A stretch of DNA of 64,000 nucleotides from Rhodococcus gordoniae (GCF_001646655.1 NZ_LPZN01000017.1:1-64000), one strand, 5' to 3'. Positions 52,092 through 61,188 are shown, numbered from the stretch's first letter. Notes: a model not told the origin generated them from the sequence alone. A program made the numbers and translations.

Positions 52092-53036
52092 TCATGGACG
52101 GATGACGCAACGGAATCCGATGTGACACGTGGACGTCTCCACACTTTCTCCCTGACGCGCAGCCGGGCGATAGCGCAAGCAGTAGTTGGGCGCACACAGA
52201 TGCGATCCACCCTTGATGACCCGGCGAGGATAACGCTCGTCCCCATCCGACGTCGTTACGCGCGGATTCGACGGAATACAACACGCACGTGCCGATTCGA
52301 GGTCACGGCCATCCGCACCGTGGCGCGCGAAGAAGAAGTCCTCGGTCCACTCCCAGACGTTGCCGGCCATGTCCGAGAGCCCGTAACCATTGGGTCCGTA
52401 CGCTCCCACCGGGGAGGTGCCCACAAATCCGTCCTCCGCGGTGTTCTCCCACGGGAAACGTCCCTGCCACGTGTTCGCACGATAGCGGCCGCGAGGCGTG
52501 AATTCGTCCCCCCAGACGAAACGGGCCCGGTCCAGACCGCCCCGCGCCGCATACTCCCACTCCGCTTCCGAGGGCAGTTCTTTACCCGCCCACTGTGCAT
52601 AGGTCCGGGCGTCGAAGTACGACACATGCGTCACGGGATGACGTTCGCGCCCGGCCAGGTCGCTGCCAGGCCCCTCCGGGTGGCGCCATGAGGCTCCGGG
52701 TGTCCACGTCCACCACCTGTGATAGTCATCGAGCGGCACCGGCCCGGACGGGGCGGTGAACACCAGCGAACCCGGCACGAGCAAATGCGGATCGGCGTCG
52801 GGATAGTCCTCGGCCCGAGGTGATGTTTCCGCGGTCGTCACGTATCCGGTTGCCTTCACGAACCGTCGGAACTCAGCGACGGTCACCGGATGGGTGTCGA
52901 TGAAGAATCCGTCGACACGCACCTGATGGACCGGCCGCTCCTCGGGATAGAACTCCTCCGAGCCCATCCAGAACGTGCCGCCGGAGATCCAGGTCATGTT
53001 CTTCGGGGGGATACGCACCGACGTCGGAGACCTCAT
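52092..53036 (-). CDS. formylglycine-generating enzyme (SUMF1 family)
   Basis: A 314-aa FGE that oxidises the Cys of a C-x-P-x-R motif to formylglycine, activating sulfatases in the cytoplasm. Signatures are FWMGSEEFYPEERPVHQVRV near the start, ELPSEAEWEYAARGG near 154, and GGSHLCAPNYCLRYRPAARQ near the end. The copper-binding cysteine pair is Cys281 and Cys286. It converges with the TauD-like gene, and the only visible sulfatase nearby (46217-48559) carries the matching CSPTR target. Confidence 0.92.
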   Translation of the reverse strand: MRSPTSVRIPPKNMTWISGGTFWMGSEEFYPEERPVHQVRVDGFFIDTHPVTVAEFRRFVKATGYVTTAETSPRAEDYPDADPHLLVPGSLVFTAPSGPVPLDDYHRWWTWTPGASWRHPEGPGSDLAGRERHPVTHVSYFDARTYAQWAGKELPSEAEWEYAARGGLDRARFVWGDEFTPRGRYRANTWQGRFPWENTAEDGFVGTSPVGAYGPNGYGLSDMAGNVWEWTEDFFFARHGADGRDLESARACCIPSNPRVTTSDGDERYPRRVIKGGSHLCAPNYCLRYRPAARQGESVETSTCHIGFRCVIRP

Positions 53037-53121
53037 ATCGGAAGCTTGTCATCCTGGCATATCTTGCTCGGAGGTCGTCCCACTGGCCGGATAGCCGACC
53101 GACCCGGCACCGGCCGGACGA

Positions 53122-53262
53122 TCAGCGCGTCAAGGCTGTGTCGGCCACCGCGTCGAAGGTCCGCACGTGGCGGTGAACGCTGGTGGATTGTCCCAGCTCG
53201 CGCCACCTGTCATCTCGGATGACCGCCGCGTCCAGGAGAACGGTGTCCCTGGCCGTGACCAG
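53122..53262 (-). pseudogene. short C-terminal ORF remnant
   Basis: The minus-strand frame LVTARDTVLLDAAVIRDDRW continues RELGQSTSVHRHVRTF and ends in a stop at 53122. It has protein-like composition and genome-typical codons, but the frame is closed by a stop just upstream and only CTG is available as a start. It is probably the tail of a lost gene. The rest of 53041-53306 contains nothing else I can recognise. Confidence 0.35.
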
Positions 53263-53306
53263 GAGAGACGTTCACCGTGGAGAACTTCCCCCACTACCCT
53301 CGGCTG

Positions 53307-53325
53307 TTAGGTTCGCCATACCTTA
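53307..53325 (+). promoter_or_regulatory. IdeR/DtxR iron box
   Basis: TTAGGTTCGCCATACCTTA matches the 19-bp IdeR consensus (TTAGGTTAGCCTAACCTAA) at 15 positions. It ends 10 bp before the GTG of the fused ligase gene. A TAGACT that could serve as -10 overlaps its end (53325-53330), so IdeR-Fe(II) bound here would block transcription; iron limitation should switch the gene on. Confidence 0.75.
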
Positions 53326-53335
53326 GACTTTTTCG

Positions 53336-55951
53336 GTGTTCAGCTCCCCCATACTCGACGAGCGTCCCGGCGTGCGCTTCGTACGTCGGCTGCAAGACTT
53401 CGGCGACACCCCTGCCTTGATCACGTCGGAGCGGACGGTCACCTACAGCGAACTGGCCGCGCAGGTCCGGCACGAAACGTCCCGGCTCGGCGAGACCCGC
53501 CGCCTGGTGCTGCTCGCAGGTGCCAACGAGATCGACGTGATCATCGTCTACCTCGCGGCTCTGCTCGCCGGACATCCGGTGTTGCTGGCGCCGGGCGACA
53601 ACCCCGTCGCTCTCGAAGGTCTGATCGACGTGTACCGACCCGACGTGGTGGTGCGCAGCATCGACGGGACCGTGGCTGTCGAGGAACGGGGTGACGGTTC
53701 CTCACATGTGCTGCACCCCGACCTGGCGCTGCTGTTGAGCACCTCCGGCTCGACCGGTTCCCCGAAACTCGTCCGCCTGTCGCATCGCAACGTGCAGTCC
53801 AATGCCGAGTCGATCGCGGACTACCTCGGCATCCGCGGAACCGACCGTGCGGTGACGACATTGCCGATGCATTACTGCTACGGCTTGTCGGTGATCCACA
53901 GCCATCTGCTGCGCGGCGCTGCAGTGGTGCTCACGACCCGCTCGGTCACCGACCCGGCGTTCTGGGAGCTGTTCCGGGCACACGGGGGCACCAGCTTCGC
54001 CGGCGTGCCCTACACCTTCGATCTGCTCGACCGGTTCGGATTCGACGAACTGGATCTGCCCGACCTGCGCTACATCACGCAGGCCGGCGGGCGACTGTCA
54101 CCGGATCGTGTCCGCGCCTATGCGCAACTGGGTCGTGAGCGGGGCTGGGACTTCTTCGTCATGTACGGACAGACGGAGGCAACCGCACGGATGGCGTACC
54201 TGCCTCCGGAACTCGCCACCGACCATCCGCAGTCGATCGGACGGGCTGTACCCGGGGGCTCCTTCCGCCTCGAGGCGGTACCGGATGCTCCGGACGGCAC
54301 CGGTGAACTGATCTATACGGGGCCGAACGTGATGCTCGGCTACGCGCACACTCCCGAGGATCTGGGTCTCGGGGACATCCTGGAGGGCGAACTACGAACC
54401 GGAGACCTTGCGCGGCAGATCGACGGCGGATTGTACGAGGTGGTGGGCCGGCGCAGCCGATTCGTCAAGCTCTTCGGGCTGCGGCTCGACCTGCAACAGA
54501 TCGAGTCGACTCTCGCACAGGAGGGCCTGACGGCCTGCTGCGTCGGTGGTACGGACGAAATGATCGTGGCGGTCGAAGGCGCGAGCGATGTCGACGCGGT
54601 CCGGTCCGCGAGCGCACGGGCCTGCGGTCTTCCCGTCGCCGCGGTGCGGGTGTGCCTCGTCGACGAACTTCCACGGACCAGCACGGGCAAACCCGACCTT
54701 CGGGCGGTGGCCGGGCTGGTCCACGACGCAGCACCCGTTCCGGTGACGACAACGACCACCGTCGCGGACACGGACGCCCTGCGGGCCCTGTATGCCGAGG
54801 TGTTGCGCAGTACGCAGGTCACCGACGACAGCTCGTTCGTGAGCCTCGGCGGCGATTCCCTGTCCTATGTGCAGATGTCCCTCCGACTCGAGCGGATGCT
54901 CGGCTGTCTTCCCGAGAACTGGCACACCACCGCGATCAAGGATTTCGTACCCGCACCCCGACGACGATGGTGGCGGACGGTCGAGACCAACGTGCTGCTC
55001 CGCGCCGTCGCGATCGTGCTCATCGTGGGATCACACATTCGGCTGTTCGGGGCGCTCGGCGGCGCGCATGTGCTCCTCGGGGTCGCCGGCTACAACTTCG
55101 CCCGCTTCCATCTCGCCACTCCCCGGACCGAACGGGTACGCCATGTCCTGGGCAGCGTGGCCCGAATCGCCGTCCCCAGCATGCTGTGGCTCGCTGCCGT
55201 GATCGCACTGACCGGCGACTATCTCGTGACCAGCGCCTTCTTGCTCAACGGCATTCTCGGACCCGACGGGTGGACGCCGGAATGGCGGTACTGGTTCATC
55301 GAAGCGATCGTCTACATCCTGCTCGTCGTCATCGCGGTGTTGTCCATCCCGCTCGTCGATCGCATCGAGCGCAAACACTCGTTCTGGTTCGCCATCGGAT
55401 TGGTGGGCGTGGGTCTGCTCCCCCGCTACGGCATCGTCGAGCTCGGCGACGGCAACAATCTCATCCTGAGCGCCTCGATGGTCTTCTGGCTGTTCGCCCT
55501 GGGTTGGGCCGCCGCCACGGCGACGACCGTGTGGCACCGCGCGGGCGTCACCGCGGTGATCGCAGCCACTGTGCCCGGATACTTCTCCGGCGACCTCCAG
55601 CGAGAGCTCCTCGTCATAGGTGGGCTGTGCCTGCTGGTGTGGCTCGACTCCGTTCCCTGCCCACCTGCACTGAGCAGGATCGCAGGGGTGCTGGCAAGCG
55701 CATCTCTCTACATCTACCTGACGCACTTCCAGGTGTACCTACCGTTGCGAGAAGACCATCCTTGGCTGGCCTTCGCTCTGTCGATCCTCGTCGGCATTCT
55801 CTTCTGGCAAGGAGTAACGGCCGTCCTCTCCCTGCGCCGACGGCTCGGCATCCCGCGATCGAGAGGCGACCGGGATCCGATCGTCTCCACCGATAGTTCG
55901 TCTCGCACTTCCGCAACCGAGGCACACACAGCCGCCGGCAGCCGGTCGTAG
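53336..55951 (+). CDS. fused adenylation / carrier / acyltransferase-3 protein
   Basis: An 871-aa protein. Residues 1-470 form an acyl/aminoacyl-adenylating domain with A3 LLSTSGSTGSPKLV (133-146), A5 YGQTEA (277-282), A7 LRTGDLA and A10 Lys452 (RTSTGKPD). Residues about 478-540 are a carrier domain with phosphopantetheine Ser508 (LGGDSLSY). From about 550 to 850 an acyltransferase-3 membrane domain starts VLLRAVAIVLIVGSHI, with about ten helices; the conserved His is in GSHI. The order ligase-carrier-membrane transferase parallels DltA-DltC-DltB on one chain. The GTG start follows the iron box directly and the mRNA may be leaderless. It probably loads an acid or amino acid and passes it to an envelope or siderophore acceptor; the substrate is unknown. 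Confidence 0.82.
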   Translation: MFSSPILDERPGVRFVRRLQDFGDTPALITSERTVTYSELAAQVRHETSRLGETRRLVLLAGANEIDVIIVYLAALLAGHPVLLAPGDNPVALEGLIDVYRPDVVVRSIDGTVAVEERGDGSSHVLHPDLALLLSTSGSTGSPKLVRLSHRNVQSNAESIADYLGIRGTDRAVTTLPMHYCYGLSVIHSHLLRGAAVVLTTRSVTDPAFWELFRAHGGTSFAGVPYTFDLLDRFGFDELDLPDLRYITQAGGRLSPDRVRAYAQLGRERGWDFFVMYGQTEATARMAYLPPELATDHPQSIGRAVPGGSFRLEAVPDAPDGTGELIYTGPNVMLGYAHTPEDLGLGDILEGELRTGDLARQIDGGLYEVVGRRSRFVKLFGLRLDLQQIESTLAQEGLTACCVGGTDEMIVAVEGASDVDAVRSASARACGLPVAAVRVCLVDELPRTSTGKPDLRAVAGLVHDAAPVPVTTTTTVADTDALRALYAEVLRSTQVTDDSSFVSLGGDSLSYVQMSLRLERMLGCLPENWHTTAIKDFVPAPRRRWWRTVETNVLLRAVAIVLIVGSHIRLFGALGGAHVLLGVAGYNFARFHLATPRTERVRHVLGSVARIAVPSMLWLAAVIALTGDYLVTSAFLLNGILGPDGWTPEWRYWFIEAIVYILLVVIAVLSIPLVDRIERKHSFWFAIGLVGVGLLPRYGIVELGDGNNLILSASMVFWLFALGWAAATATTVWHRAGVTAVIAATVPGYFSGDLQRELLVIGGLCLLVWLDSVPCPPALSRIAGVLASASLYIYLTHFQVYLPLREDHPWLAFALSILVGILFWQGVTAVLSLRRRLGIPRSRGDRDPIVSTDSSSRTSATEAHTAAGSRS

Positions 55952-56031
55952 TAAGGCTCGGACTCCGGGAGCGTTACCAGCGAGAGCCGGTGCTACCGAG
56001 TCGGTCCGGATCGCGAATCCGGTTCCGATTA

Positions 56032-56050
56032 TTAGGCTTGCCAATCCTTC
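56032..56050 (+). promoter_or_regulatory. probable IdeR box upstream of the iron ABC operon
   Basis: TTAGGCTTGCCAATCCTTC matches the IdeR consensus at 13 of 19 positions, with an intact left half-site and a weaker right half. It is 65 bp before the binding-protein start, at promoter distance. Confidence 0.55.
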
Positions 56051-56114
56051 GAGTAGCATCGTTTTCCTGACCACGGGTGGGAGATTTCCCGCTGCACAAG
56101 AGGACGGACACACT

Positions 56115-57155
56115 ATGAGGATTCGGACCGGACTGATATCGGGAGTGGCTCTGGCCACCGCCGCGGTGCTGACACTGTCGGCGTGCTCGGAGTCCGGTTC
56201 GGGTGGCGGAGCCGATTCGGACACCGCCGACCAGATCACCGTGTACAACGCCCAACACGAGTCACTGACCCAGGAATGGGCCGACGCCTTCACCGCCGAG
56301 ACCGGCATCGAGGTAGAACTACGCAACGGCAACGACACCGAACTCGGCAACCTCCTCGTCGCCGAAGGTGACCAGTCGCCGGCCGACGTCTTCCTCACCG
56401 AGAACTCCCCGGCGATGACGCTGGTGGAGAACGCCGGACTCTTCGCCGACGTCGACCAGGACGTCCTCGACCAGGTCCCGAGCCAGTACCGGCCGTCGAG
56501 CGGCAAGTGGACCGGCATCGCGGCCCGCTCCACCGTCTTCGCATACAACAAGGACAGCCTGCCCCAGGACCAGCTTCCCGGGTCGCTGCTCGACCTGCAG
56601 GACCCTGCCTGGAAGGACCGATGGGCCGCGTCGCCGTCGGGCGCCGACTTCCAGGCCATCATCAGTGCGCTGCTCGAGCTGAAGGGTGAGGACGCCACCC
56701 GCCAGTGGCTGGCCGGGATGAAGGAGAATGTGCGCACCTACCAGGGGAACAACACGGTGATGAAGGCCGTCAACGCCGGGGAGATCCCGGGCGGCGTGAT
56801 CTACCACTACTACTGGTTCGGAGATCAGTCCAGGACCGGTGAGAACAGCAACAACGTCGCGCTGCACTACTTCAAGAACGAGGATCCGGGCGCGTTCGTG
56901 AGCGTCTCGGGCGGCGGCGTCCTGAAATCGAGCACCCAGCAGGACGCAGCGCAGCGGTTCCTGAAGTTCGTCACCGGGAAACAAGGCCAGGAGGTTCTGC
57001 AGACCGGGACGTCCTTCGAGTACTCGGTCGGCAGCGATGTGCCGGCGAATCCGGAACTGGTGCCGCTCGCCGATCTGCAGGCCCCGAAGGTCGACCCCGC
57101 GAAGCTCAACAGCCCGCAGGTCACCGAACTCATGACGGAAGCCGGCCTGCTCTGA
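56115..57155 (+). CDS. iron ABC transporter substrate-binding lipoprotein (FbpA-like)
   Basis: A 346-aa lipoprotein with signal peptide and lipobox LSAC (Cys24). The mature protein starts with ITVYNAQHESLTQEWADAF, typical of the FutA/FbpA ferric-iron binding family (class D), and has YYWFGDQ, in a region where those proteins carry metal-binding tyrosines. Bound Fe(III) is passed to the permease encoded next. An IdeR-like box is upstream. The stop overlaps the likely permease start. Confidence 0.87.
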   Translation: MRIRTGLISGVALATAAVLTLSACSESGSGGGADSDTADQITVYNAQHESLTQEWADAFTAETGIEVELRNGNDTELGNLLVAEGDQSPADVFLTENSPAMTLVENAGLFADVDQDVLDQVPSQYRPSSGKWTGIAARSTVFAYNKDSLPQDQLPGSLLDLQDPAWKDRWAASPSGADFQAIISALLELKGEDATRQWLAGMKENVRTYQGNNTVMKAVNAGEIPGGVIYHYYWFGDQSRTGENSNNVALHYFKNEDPGAFVSVSGGGVLKSSTQQDAAQRFLKFVTGKQGQEVLQTGTSFEYSVGSDVPANPELVPLADLQAPKVDPAKLNSPQVTELMTEAGLL

Positions 57156-58741
57156 AACTCGCACCGATCGGCCGCACGCGGTCGGGCGACTCGGACACTC
57201 CCCGTCGCCCGGCCGCTCGGCCGCGCCCGCCGCTCCCCCTGGCGGTTGCCGCACTGATCGTGGTGGCCGCGTCACTCATCCCACTCGGCTACATCGTCGT
57301 GCAGAGCATCGACACGGGCTGGGATACCGCATCCGCGCTGCTGTTCCGCCCCCGCGTCCGCGAACTGCTGACGAACACCGTGCAATTGGTCGTCGTCACG
57401 GTGCCCCTCTGCATCGTCGTCGGTGTCCTCGCCGCCTGGCTCGTCGAGCGCACCCGGGTACCGGGAGCGAAGGTGTGGGCGGTGCTCCTCGCGGCACCGC
57501 TCGCCGTGCCGGCGTTCGTCAACAGCTATTCGTGGGTGACGCTGATTCCCTCCCTCGGCGGACTGCACGGCGGCGTTCTCATCGCCACCCTCTCCTACTT
57601 CCCGCTCGTCTACATTCCGACCGCCGCGACGCTACGTCGGCTCGATCCCGCCGTCGAGGAATCGGCGCGAGCCCTCGGCGTCGGCCCGTGGGCTGTGTTC
57701 TTCCGCGTCGTCGTCCCGCAACTGCGCCTTGCCATCGCCGGCGGAGCACTGTTGGTCGCACTGCACCTGCTCGCCGAATACGGCGCGTTCGTCTTCATCC
57801 GATTCAACACGTTCACCACGGCGATCTTCGAGCAGTACCAATCGACCTTCAACGGAACCGCAGCGACCATGCTCGCCGGCGTTCTGGTCCTGCTCTGCCT
57901 GTCCCTGCTGATCATCGAAGCGGTCGTCCGCGGCAGCGCCCGGTACGCCCGTCTCGGTCCAGGAGCTGCCCGCCGAGCCGTGCCTGCCGAGCTCGGCCCG
58001 TGGTACTCACCGATCGCACTGCTGTTCCTCGGGGTTCTGATCGCGTTGTCGGTCGGTGTCCCCGTCGGCAGTGTCCTGCGATGGCTCATCATCGGTGGCG
58101 GCGACGTCTGGGAATGGAACGCCCTGGCCGCCGCGCTGGCGCAGACCCTCGGGTTCGGCATCGTCGGCGCCGTGGTGACCTGTGTACTCGCGTTCCCTAT
58201 CGCCTGGATCTCGATCCGCCACCGGGGTCGGTTCAGCCGCATCCTCGAGGGCGGCACCTACATTTCCAGTTCGCTGCCCGGCATCGTCGTGGCACTGGCG
58301 TTCGTCACGGTCACCATCCGTTATCTCCCTCCGCTCTATCAGAGCGTGACCGTGGTGATCGCCGCCTACGCGCTACTGTTCCTGCCACGCGCACTGGTCA
58401 ATCTGCGGGCGGGACTCGCCCAGGCCCCTGTCGGGCTCGAGGAGGCCGCCCAGTCGCTCGGCCTGTCCCCACTCTCGGCGTTCTTCCGGGTGACCTTGCG
58501 GCTGGCGGCCCCGGCCATGGCCGCCGGTGGCGCGCTGGTGTTCCTGGGTATCGTCAACGAACTGACCGCCACCTTGCTGCTGGCTCCGACCGGTACCCGC
58601 ACTCTCTCCATGCAGTTCTGGTCCCTGAGCAGCGAGATCGACTACGCCGGCGCCGCACCGTATGCACTGCTCATGATCGTGCTGTCGCTGCCCATGACCT
58701 ACCTGCTTTTCTCTCAGTCGAAGAAGGTGGCGGGACTATGA
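57152..58741 (+). CDS. iron ABC transporter permease (FbpB-like, two fused domains)
   Basis: A membrane protein with two BPD-type permease domains in one chain; EAA loops read SARALGVGPWAVFFRVVVPQ and AAQSLGLSPLSAFFRVTLRL. The first ATG/GTG in frame is the GTG at 57260, but that cuts into the first helix (PLAVAALIVVAASLIPLGYI). No ATG, GTG or TTG precedes it; the in-frame CTG at 57152 overlaps the stop of the binding protein (CTGA) and has GGAAG 10 bp upstream. I therefore place the start there (529 aa, 493 aa if GTG is used). It pairs with the ATPase in an operon. Confidence 0.75.
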   Translation: MKLAPIGRTRSGDSDTPRRPAARPRPPLPLAVAALIVVAASLIPLGYIVVQSIDTGWDTASALLFRPRVRELLTNTVQLVVVTVPLCIVVGVLAAWLVERTRVPGAKVWAVLLAAPLAVPAFVNSYSWVTLIPSLGGLHGGVLIATLSYFPLVYIPTAATLRRLDPAVEESARALGVGPWAVFFRVVVPQLRLAIAGGALLVALHLLAEYGAFVFIRFNTFTTAIFEQYQSTFNGTAATMLAGVLVLLCLSLLIIEAVVRGSARYARLGPGAARRAVPAELGPWYSPIALLFLGVLIALSVGVPVGSVLRWLIIGGGDVWEWNALAAALAQTLGFGIVGAVVTCVLAFPIAWISIRHRGRFSRILEGGTYISSSLPGIVVALAFVTVTIRYLPPLYQSVTVVIAAYALLFLPRALVNLRAGLAQAPVGLEEAAQSLGLSPLSAFFRVTLRLAAPAMAAGGALVFLGIVNELTATLLLAPTGTRTLSMQFWSLSSEIDYAGAAPYALLMIVLSLPMTYLLFSQSKKVAGL

Positions 58742-59835
58742 CCTACGCCCTCGAAGTGGCCGCACTCGACAAGTCCTTCGGCGCCACGCCGGTCCTGCGG
58801 CACGTCGGGTTCTCCGTGAAGGCGGGCTCGACCACGGCGATCGTGGGCCCGTCCGGCTGCGGCAAAACCACCCTGCTCCGCCTGATCGCGGGTTTCGAGA
58901 AACCGGATTCCGGCACCATCGCCCTGGCCGGCCGGATCGTCGCAGGCGGTGGTTGGACGCCCGCGCACCGGCGTTCGGTGGGCTACGTCGCCCAGGACGG
59001 TGCGCTGTTTCCGCACGCCACCGTGGGAGCGAACGTCGGTTTCGGCCTTCCCCGCCGGGCCCGCACCTCAGCGAAGATCACCGAACTGCTCGAGATGGTC
59101 TCCCTCGACGCCTCGTACGCGTCCCGACGACCCGATCAGCTGTCGGGCGGGCAGCAGCAACGAGTGGCCCTCGCGCGGGCACTGGCGCGCGAACCGGAAC
59201 TGATGCTGCTCGACGAACCGTTCTCCGCGCTGGACGCCGGCCTGCGGGCGAGCACTCGCAGGATCGTCGCCGACGTTCTCGCCAAGGCCGGGATCACCAC
59301 CATCCTGGTGACCCACGATCAATCCGAGGCGCTGTCCTTCGCCGACCGGGTCGCAGTGATGAATGCAGGTCGGCTCGCCCAGATCGGCACCCCCCGCGAG
59401 ATCTATTCCGCCCCCATCGACGTCACCACCGCACAGTTCATCGGTGACGCCGTCGTCCTGCCGGCTCGCATCGACGGCGGAACGGCACGCTGCGCGCTCG
59501 GCGAGATCCCGGTGTCCGCGAACGGTGTCCACGGACGCGCCCAGGTCATGGTGCGGCCCGAGCAGATCGAGCTCACCCTGGATGGCGCCGATGTGTCCGG
59601 GATGGTCGTCGATGTCGAGTATCTCGGATCGGAGATGCTCATCGGTATCCGCCTCGACGCCCCCGACGGCGCGGTCCCCGAACGCGTCACCGTGCGCCGC
59701 TTCGGTGTCACCACCCTCGATCCGGGCGACCGCGTCGGCATCCGAGTACTCGGCACCGGCGTGGCATACCCGGTTCGGTCTCTCGAGTCGGCGCCGGTCA
59801 CCGGAGAATGGCAGCCTCCCGGCCTACAGCCCTGA
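58738..59835 (+). CDS. iron ABC transporter ATP-binding protein (FbpC-like)
   Basis: A 365-aa ATPase with Walker A GPSGCGKTT, signature LSGGQQQR, Walker B LMLLDEPFSALD and switch His in LVTHDQSEALSF. A C-terminal TOBE-like domain (about 250-350) follows, as in FbpC. The ATG at 58738 overlaps the permease stop (ATGA). It powers iron import for the operon. Confidence 0.9.
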   Translation: MTYALEVAALDKSFGATPVLRHVGFSVKAGSTTAIVGPSGCGKTTLLRLIAGFEKPDSGTIALAGRIVAGGGWTPAHRRSVGYVAQDGALFPHATVGANVGFGLPRRARTSAKITELLEMVSLDASYASRRPDQLSGGQQQRVALARALAREPELMLLDEPFSALDAGLRASTRRIVADVLAKAGITTILVTHDQSEALSFADRVAVMNAGRLAQIGTPREIYSAPIDVTTAQFIGDAVVLPARIDGGTARCALGEIPVSANGVHGRAQVMVRPEQIELTLDGADVSGMVVDVEYLGSEMLIGIRLDAPDGAVPERVTVRRFGVTTLDPGDRVGIRVLGTGVAYPVRSLESAPVTGEWQPPGLQP

Positions 59836-59880
59836 CGACATTCGAGCGCTCCTGTCGGCGACCTCCAGGTCGTACCTGCT

Positions 59881-60780
59881 TCAAGACCGTGCGGTGACGA
59901 CGCGGTCGTCGAGAAACTCCTTCAATCCGTCACTGAAAACGTCATTGTCGTCACCAGCGACCATGTGGCCGGCGCCCGTGACGTCGATCAGCGTGGCGGT
60001 CGGGATCAGGTCGAGCAGTTCCTTCGCACCTTCCTCGCTGACCACATTCGATTGCCGGCCCCGAACAAGCATGGTGGGCACCGTGATCGCCGCCGCAGCC
60101 TCTCGAGCGCGTTCGTACCGCATGAGGGAATCGGTTTGACGAGTGGGCTCGTCACCGTGGCGAAGAAACGCCGGATCCCAATGCCAGAACCAGCGGCCGT
60201 CGCGCAAGCGCAGGTTCTTGCGCAACCCCTGCGGATTGGACGTGCGAGCACGGTTCGGGGTGTACGCCGCGATCGCTGCGGCAGCCTCGTCCAGGCTGGC
60301 GAATCCTTCGAGGCCACTGCGCATGAACGCCGCGATCTCGGCGATGCCCTCGGTTTCGACTTTCGGCGCGATATCGACCAGGACCACCCCGCGAGCGAGG
60401 TCGGGATTCTCGCCCTGCCCGATCAACGACGTCATACCGCCCATCGACGCCCCGACCAGTACCGGCTTCTCCCCCAGCTCGCCGATGATCGCCGTCAGAT
60501 CGGCGACCAGAGCATCGATGCCGTAGTCCCCGTCCGGTGCCCATCGACTGTCCCCGTGGCCACGGGCGTCCACAGCGATGGCAGACCAGCCGTCCGTCGC
60601 CAGCCTTCGGCCGGTATTTCGCCAGGAGTGCCGGGTCTGCCCGCCACCGTGCAGCAACAACACCACACCCTTGCGGTCGATACCCGATCCGTTGTCGCTC
60701 ACAGTGGGTGGGTCCCACCGATCCGCGGCAAGTACGACACCGTGGCCGCGAAATTCACACCGGGTGGCAATCGGATCCAT
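59881..60780 (-). CDS. alpha/beta hydrolase
   Basis: A 299-aa alpha/beta-hydrolase. The oxyanion HGGGQTRHSW, nucleophile Ser in GASMGGM, catalytic Asp region in TMLVRGRQSNVV and His in VTGAGHMVAGDDNDV are in the expected order. It resembles epoxide hydrolase and haloperoxidase-like members, so the reaction is not certain. The ATG at 60780 has GAGGG upstream. It converges with the iron ABC operon, and a 408-bp gap separates it from TetR. Confidence 0.85.
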   Translation of the reverse strand: MDPIATRCEFRGHGVVLAADRWDPPTVSDNGSGIDRKGVVLLLHGGGQTRHSWRNTGRRLATDGWSAIAVDARGHGDSRWAPDGDYGIDALVADLTAIIGELGEKPVLVGASMGGMTSLIGQGENPDLARGVVLVDIAPKVETEGIAEIAAFMRSGLEGFASLDEAAAAIAAYTPNRARTSNPQGLRKNLRLRDGRWFWHWDPAFLRHGDEPTRQTDSLMRYERAREAAAAITVPTMLVRGRQSNVVSEEGAKELLDLIPTATLIDVTGAGHMVAGDDNDVFSDGLKEFLDDRVVTARS

Positions 60781-61188
60781 GAGTCCCTCACCAACATTGT
60801 CGAGTCGAGTATTCACATCGATGGTGCACTACGCGGTAAACGGCGATTCACCCGCACCGGTCTACTCACCACCGAGCTCCGATCACGTCGTGGAACCATT
60901 CTCTCGGCGGCAGCGCCACAACAGAATTCGGACACGGGCTCTCGCCCTGGATGCCACCATCCGCGCGGTCGATTCACCGACGACACCGGCGAAGCTCGTC
61001 CGCACACGGTAATGACGACTACAAGCGTTGCTCCACTGCATCATCCGTCGTTCACGAGATCGGGTCACCCCATCCGATCGAAGCGAACAGAGTCGCACCG
61101 GGATCGGCTCCATCGGATCGATCGTTGCACTCCGCACTACCAGCCGGGGACTGCAGAGTTTGCGCAAAGTGTAGACGCAGAACAACTT
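60781..61188. other. intergenic region with no recognised gene
   Basis: About 400 bp between the alpha/beta hydrolase start and the TetR stop. Frames are open on both strands but none looks like a known protein. It should hold the hydrolase promoter. Confidence 0.4.

Noticed and set aside
57475-59835. A 786-codon plus-strand frame over the permease and ATPase genes
   Set aside because: Its first part is an Arg/Pro-rich shadow of the permease in another frame; only from 58738 does it join the real ATPase frame.
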